A DNA stretch of 64,000 nt from positions 4,484,001 through 4,548,000 of the forward strand of contig NZ_JAMZEC010000001.1 of the NCBI RefSeq assembly GCF_024172185.1, written 5' to 3'. Under the pieces are notes generated by a model. It worked only from the letters and a program-made list of their open reading frames with translations. It did no database searches and was not told where the DNA came from. Shown here in pieces: positions 60,821 to 64,000 of this stretch. Positions within the stretch are counted from its first letter, which is position 1. The number at the start of each line of letters is the position of its first letter. The stretch is from Nonomuraea roseoviolacea subsp. carminata. GTDB taxonomy: Bacteria; Actinomycetota; Actinomycetes; Streptosporangiales; Streptosporangiaceae. The position numbers and the translations under genes were made by a program.

Positions 60821-61509
60821 CCACCAAAAAGGATCTCCTCCGCGAACTGCGTGTTCACCTTCGAGGTGCCCGAGGAACCTCCTACAGTTCCACCTCGGCG
60901 ATTGGCGATCTGTACGAGGGTTACGTCTTCGCGCTTGTCGTCGATGAAGCGCGTAAAGGAAGGGCGTCGGTACGTTACGAAGACATAGACGGGAATAAGA
61001 CTTCCAACTTGATTTTCAGGACCAGCCCAGGGCAGCTGTACTCACGAGCTAATGCCTATACGCACGCGGTGGTCGAGTTCGGGTCCACCGCTCCGCCGCT
61101 TGAAGTCCACGTGGGCGTCAAGGTCCAGGGACGTTCGGGAGTGCTTCACGAGTGCGACGTACTTGTCCTCACGCAGGAAGAGGCGGATCAGAGCAGATCT
61201 GCCTATGTCGCTCCCAAAGCCCGAAACTGCATTCTCGCCATTGAATGTAAGTTCTACTCCAGCAACCTTCCGCTCGATCTAGCACGTAGCTTTCAAGGGT
61301 TGGGTGCAGATTTGGGTGAAAGGGCAAGGCCGACCTTTGTGTCGAACTCCACCTCGGGAACGGTAAAGAGATATCTCACGCACAAGGGGCGCGACTGGGA
61401 ACACGGCGTGGTTCCCGGGAACACCTCTCAAGTGGTCGGCCTGGTGAACAAGATACGCGAGGCTTTTAAGCTCTACATGAGCAGCAACGATCCCAGCTAC
61501 CACTTGTAG
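60817..61509 (+). CDS. PD-(D/E)xK-type nuclease-like protein
   Basis: A 230-residue protein with a restriction-endonuclease-like active site: Glu34 (DLYEGYVFALVVDEA), Asp114 (HECDVLVLT) and Glu143-x-Lys145 (ILAIECKFY), in the right order with core strands before and after. The C-terminal half (ARSFQGLGADLGERARPTFVS) completes the fold. It starts at TTG with a 4-base overlap with the preceding gene. Sequence alone does not show whether the target is DNA, RNA, modified or unmodified. Its position beside a tRNA fragment and restriction genes suggests a defence or mobile-element role. Confidence 0.7.
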   Translation: MTTKKDLLRELRVHLRGARGTSYSSTSAIGDLYEGYVFALVVDEARKGRASVRYEDIDGNKTSNLIFRTSPGQLYSRANAYTHAVVEFGSTAPPLEVHVGVKVQGRSGVLHECDVLVLTQEEADQSRSAYVAPKARNCILAIECKFYSSNLPLDLARSFQGLGADLGERARPTFVSNSTSGTVKRYLTHKGRDWEHGVVPGNTSQVVGLVNKIREAFKLYMSSNDPSYHL

Positions 61510-61839
61510 CGGGCTTTTCCACGTCTGCTGGTAGGTCCTATACCACACAACCGGACGCCTTGGCGTTGCTCCTCGTAGGCCGGCGGCACAGCCCCACCAT
61601 AGGAGAGGGAGACCGAACTGCCTGTTGAATGCGGTCGAGCTGGGCAACTAACCAACAAGACGCGTGCGCCGCCCCAAGATCATTACGCGCATCCCAATTC
61701 CAGTCGTGAGAGTAGCACCGCCATCCAGCTGCCGACCCGGAGCGCAGGGCTGTCAGGTCCGGGCACCCGCCAGATTTGACCGGGATGCTGTTGGATCGAT
61801 CCGATCTGAGTAGTTGGATCGAAGACGCCGCCCAGTGGC
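61510..61839. other. 330-bp gap between convergent genes
   Basis: No gene or clear terminator is seen. Open frames here are short and have no recognisable product. Confidence 0.5.
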
Positions 61840-63393
61840 TCAAGGTCGTGGATCTACGATGCGGAGCATCTCGATGAAGCCCTCCACTCTCGTGAGGGTC
61901 TCCTCGTCCAACGGGTCGGGAGCGAAGTGCATCAGCTCGTTGCGAACGGCGCGGATGAGTTCCAGTAGCTCGAGGAAGAGCGCGTGATCGAGCGGCCATT
62001 CCAGCCGGCTCCAGCGCGCGGGGGAGGCAAGTAGATGCTTGTAGGCCCCGAGCATAAGGTCGTTCGCCGAGGTTACCCGGGTGGCCAGATGCCTGGGCGC
62101 GGCCTCCCGCAGTTCGTCGACGTTGAAGACCTCGTCTGCTCGCCTTCTCAGTCGCCGCTCGGCCTCCTCCACCAGGACGAAGGGTCTCGCCAGATGACCG
62201 AACTGCTGTGTCAGATCGGCTGCAGTGATAATGCCAGTCACTTTCCTGTCGGAGTCGCAGACGAAGACGTAGCCCTTGTTGTAGATCTCGTTCACTTGGC
62301 TCAGCAGGTCTTCGTGGTGGTCGACCAAGCTGGCTGTCCGGTCCACTGCGTCGGAGACGGTGCGGAGTTTCTGGCCTCGCATGGATGCCTTGCCGATGGA
62401 CTCCCAACTCAGAGCACCGCGCAGGGTTCCGTTCTCGTCGATCACGGCCAGCTGTGAGTACTTGCCGCTTAGCATCTTGGTGTGGGCAATCTTGAGATTG
62501 TCCTCTAGCCGGACAGAGGCCACACCCTTGTTCGCGGACTCCAAGACGCCGACCCGTAGGGTGATTGCGGGCAGGTCCGGGGCGTCCTCGACGTCAGGCT
62601 GCAACGACTGGCTCGGGATTTCCTTGATGCTCTCCGGTTCTTCGCCGACCGGAAGGAGCTCGATGACGCTGTCGAACCAGCCCTCCGTGAAGGACGGCCG
62701 CGTCGTTACCCCCTTAGCGCCGAGATCGACCTCGATACGGGCGACCGATGCCGAGGTTCGGCGAGTGACTCCCCAACGCTTCAGGAAGTCACGGATGGTA
62801 AGCCGGATTGGCTCACCTGTACTGTTGGCAATCACTGCGTCGAGCAGCTCGTGAGGAGTGGCGAAGCCTTCCAGCATGACCATTTCGTCCGGCGTGGGAC
62901 CGGGATCGACACCCTGCTCGGCGAGATGGGTGATGCGCCGGGGAGCTCCGAAGCGGCTGAGGGCGCAGACCGTTAGCAGGGAGCTCATGCTGTTGCGCAG
63001 GTCCTGCTCGATGTCGGTCTTGGCGATGTCCGTACGCCGCCATTCCACCGGTCGCACGTGACGGAAACCGGGGTCGGCATCGCTCTCGTAGCGGTACGGC
63101 CCGGTGACCCGTCCCACGGCGACGGTCTGCCGCGTCTTCAACGGGCATACAACGAGGTCGCCCTCCCGAATTTCCTGGAGAAACCGCCATAACTGCCCTG
63201 TCCAGTTGGACAGCGTTGCCTTGCCCTCGTGGGGGTAGTTCTCCGCGACCATTGCCGCGATGTCCGTACGGCTCTCGCAGGCGCCGAGGTCCCCCAGCTC
63301 GGACCAGCCCAGGATCGCCAGCCCTTCCTTTAGGGCGGTGCTCTCCCGCTGCCCGGTCTCACCGAGTCGAACCAGCCATGCCCGCGACGTCAT
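61840..63393 (-). CDS. EVE/Mrr-N-like + CBS pair + HEPN-like fusion protein
   Basis: A 517-residue, three-part cytosolic protein. Residues 1-150 match the EVE/PUA-like N-terminal domain found in actinobacterial Mrr-type restriction proteins (WLVRLGETGQRESTALKEGLA, NWTGQLWRFLQEIREGDLVV, VAVGRVTGPYRY). A linker follows, then a CBS pair at about 270-400 (GVASVRLEDNLKIAHTKML, GYVFVCDSDRKVTGIITAADL), usually a nucleotide sensor. The last 110 residues are helical and end with Arg484-NELM-His489 in RAVRNELMHF, the R-x4-H signature of HEPN ribonucleases. I infer an RNA-targeting effector controlled by nucleotide binding; activity is not proven. Confidence 0.75.
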   Translation of the reverse strand: MTSRAWLVRLGETGQRESTALKEGLAILGWSELGDLGACESRTDIAAMVAENYPHEGKATLSNWTGQLWRFLQEIREGDLVVCPLKTRQTVAVGRVTGPYRYESDADPGFRHVRPVEWRRTDIAKTDIEQDLRNSMSSLLTVCALSRFGAPRRITHLAEQGVDPGPTPDEMVMLEGFATPHELLDAVIANSTGEPIRLTIRDFLKRWGVTRRTSASVARIEVDLGAKGVTTRPSFTEGWFDSVIELLPVGEEPESIKEIPSQSLQPDVEDAPDLPAITLRVGVLESANKGVASVRLEDNLKIAHTKMLSGKYSQLAVIDENGTLRGALSWESIGKASMRGQKLRTVSDAVDRTASLVDHHEDLLSQVNEIYNKGYVFVCDSDRKVTGIITAADLTQQFGHLARPFVLVEEAERRLRRRADEVFNVDELREAAPRHLATRVTSANDLMLGAYKHLLASPARWSRLEWPLDHALFLELLELIRAVRNELMHFAPDPLDEETLTRVEGFIEMLRIVDPRP

Positions 63394-63489
63394 CGGCAGC
63401 CTCCCTTGATCAACCTGGTATAAGCAACGTAAAATCGAAGAGAGCCAAGCTTGAAACTGTATGGACGAGTCATTGGCATCCGCAGATGC

Positions 63490-64000
63490 TTAGCGCAGCC
63501 GATTGCGGTTCCCGAGCCGTTGATCTCCCTCCGCAAGGCCAAAGACCAGGCCCCGATCACGGCTTAGACTGGATCGAATCTGATCACGCACCAGATCGGT
63601 GCTAGCGCCGCGAGTGCCAATCCACCCTTGCCCTAGGAGTTCGGCGAATAGCGTGTTGGTCAAGTGGCGAGGTACTGTCGCGTAGCCGATTCGTCGTCCA
63701 CCTTGGCCTCCGCGGTTCTTCTCTAGTAAGAGTTCAAAGTGTTCCCTACTCAGATACATACCTGGAACTAGATCCGTGTTGCCCGGCTCGAACTGCATCG
63801 GCTCATGGAGCTTGAAGAAGGTGGCCGTGTCCAGCAGTCTGATATCAGTGACATCCGCGCCGACCTTGCACTTTTCGTCAATGGCTTTCATGCGCTGAAG
63901 CTCGCTGTCCAGAATATGACTCGGCCTGTAGACCCAGCCGGCTTGAGCTTCATGCTGGAACTTCTTGTACTGCACACATACAAAGCAGCCGTGAAACTCG
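63490..64000 (-). CDS. Hypothetical protein, C-terminal part (5' end outside window)
   Basis: The frame is open to the right edge; the visible 169 residues begin with an EFHGCFVCVQYKKF segment (Cys-x2-Cys and nearby His, possible zinc ligands), so the gene starts beyond 64,000. A GTG at 63975 is therefore probably internal. Later sequence (EKCKVGADVTDIRLLDTATFF, GMYLSREHFELLLEKNRGG, TVPRHLTNTLFAELLGQGWIG) suggests a mixed alpha/beta protein. I do not recognise the family. It is on the same strand as the EVE-CBS-HEPN gene, 96 bases upstream, so they could be co-transcribed. Confidence 0.6.
   Translation of the reverse strand, partial: EFHGCFVCVQYKKFQHEAQAGWVYRPSHILDSELQRMKAIDEKCKVGADVTDIRLLDTATFFKLHEPMQFEPGNTDLVPGMYLSREHFELLLEKNRGGQGGRRIGYATVPRHLTNTLFAELLGQGWIGTRGASTDLVRDQIRSSLSRDRGLVFGLAEGDQRLGNRNRLR

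Noticed and set aside
61279..61647. 122-codon minus-strand frame across the end of the nuclease gene
   Set aside because: No family resemblance, poor start, and it overlaps the well-supported nuclease on the other strand.
53900..64000. Prophage or integrase module
   Set aside because: No integrase, phage structural or replication gene was seen; only an attachment-site-like tRNA fragment and an IS remnant.

Overview
The window is very GC-rich (about 70% by eye), with GTG/TTG starts, strong third-position G/C bias, two-component systems, an AfsR/SARP-like regulator and many secreted or Tat-exported proteins. This points to a mycelial actinobacterium; a Streptosporangiales (Nonomuraea-like) genome is my best guess, but no rRNA or marker gene is present to prove it.

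Layout. 1-9.7 kb: end of an unknown gene, an EF-hand protein, a GH13 glucosidase/trehalose-synthase-like enzyme, a cytochrome bd pair (cydAB), a NarL-type two-component system, a desaturase and a flavin monooxygenase. 9.6-22.4 kb: an AfsR-like STAND regulator with expanded internal repeats, a second flavin monooxygenase divergent from a TetR gene over a shared palindrome, a KAS III enzyme divergent from another TetR gene over a second palindrome, a decayed membrane-protein gene, GNAT, DUF3140, a second two-component system, a ferritin-like protein and an alpha/beta hydrolase. 22.4-28 kb: a 54-codon Trp/Gly/Arg/Cys-rich peptide gene with a strong ribosome binding site and a hairpin after its stop, followed by an ABC exporter; then PPK2, a hydrolase, DUF1275 and HAD genes.

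28-39.6 kb is a catabolic locus. A ROK regulator, a TauABC-like importer, two Cys-type sulfatases and their formylglycine-generating enzyme are joined mostly by 4-base stop/start overlaps. A GH43-like glycosidase and a family 8 polysaccharide lyase follow, both with Tat signals. Together they look like a sulfated polysaccharide (chondroitin sulfate-like) degradation and sulfur-scavenging system.

41.5-64 kb is an accessory, defence-like region. It holds a five-gene MoxR AAA / DUF5682-VWA / SWIM / DUF4132 operon (in which DUF5682 and VWA are fused), a SauUSI-like type IV restriction enzyme, a coupled RtcB-PrfH RNA-repair and ribosome-rescue pair, a decayed IS5-type transposase, and the 3' half of a tRNA-Arg(CCU)-like gene. 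A lower-GC segment follows, with a TTGA-coupled pair ending in a PD-(D/E)xK nuclease, and a three-part protein with an EVE/Mrr-N-like domain, a CBS pair and a HEPN-like C-terminus. The last gene runs off the right edge.

The best candidates for something undescribed are the Trp/Gly/Cys-rich peptide plus exporter (22,988-24,951), the EVE-CBS-HEPN fusion (61,840-63,393) and the PD-(D/E)xK pair (60,281-61,509).
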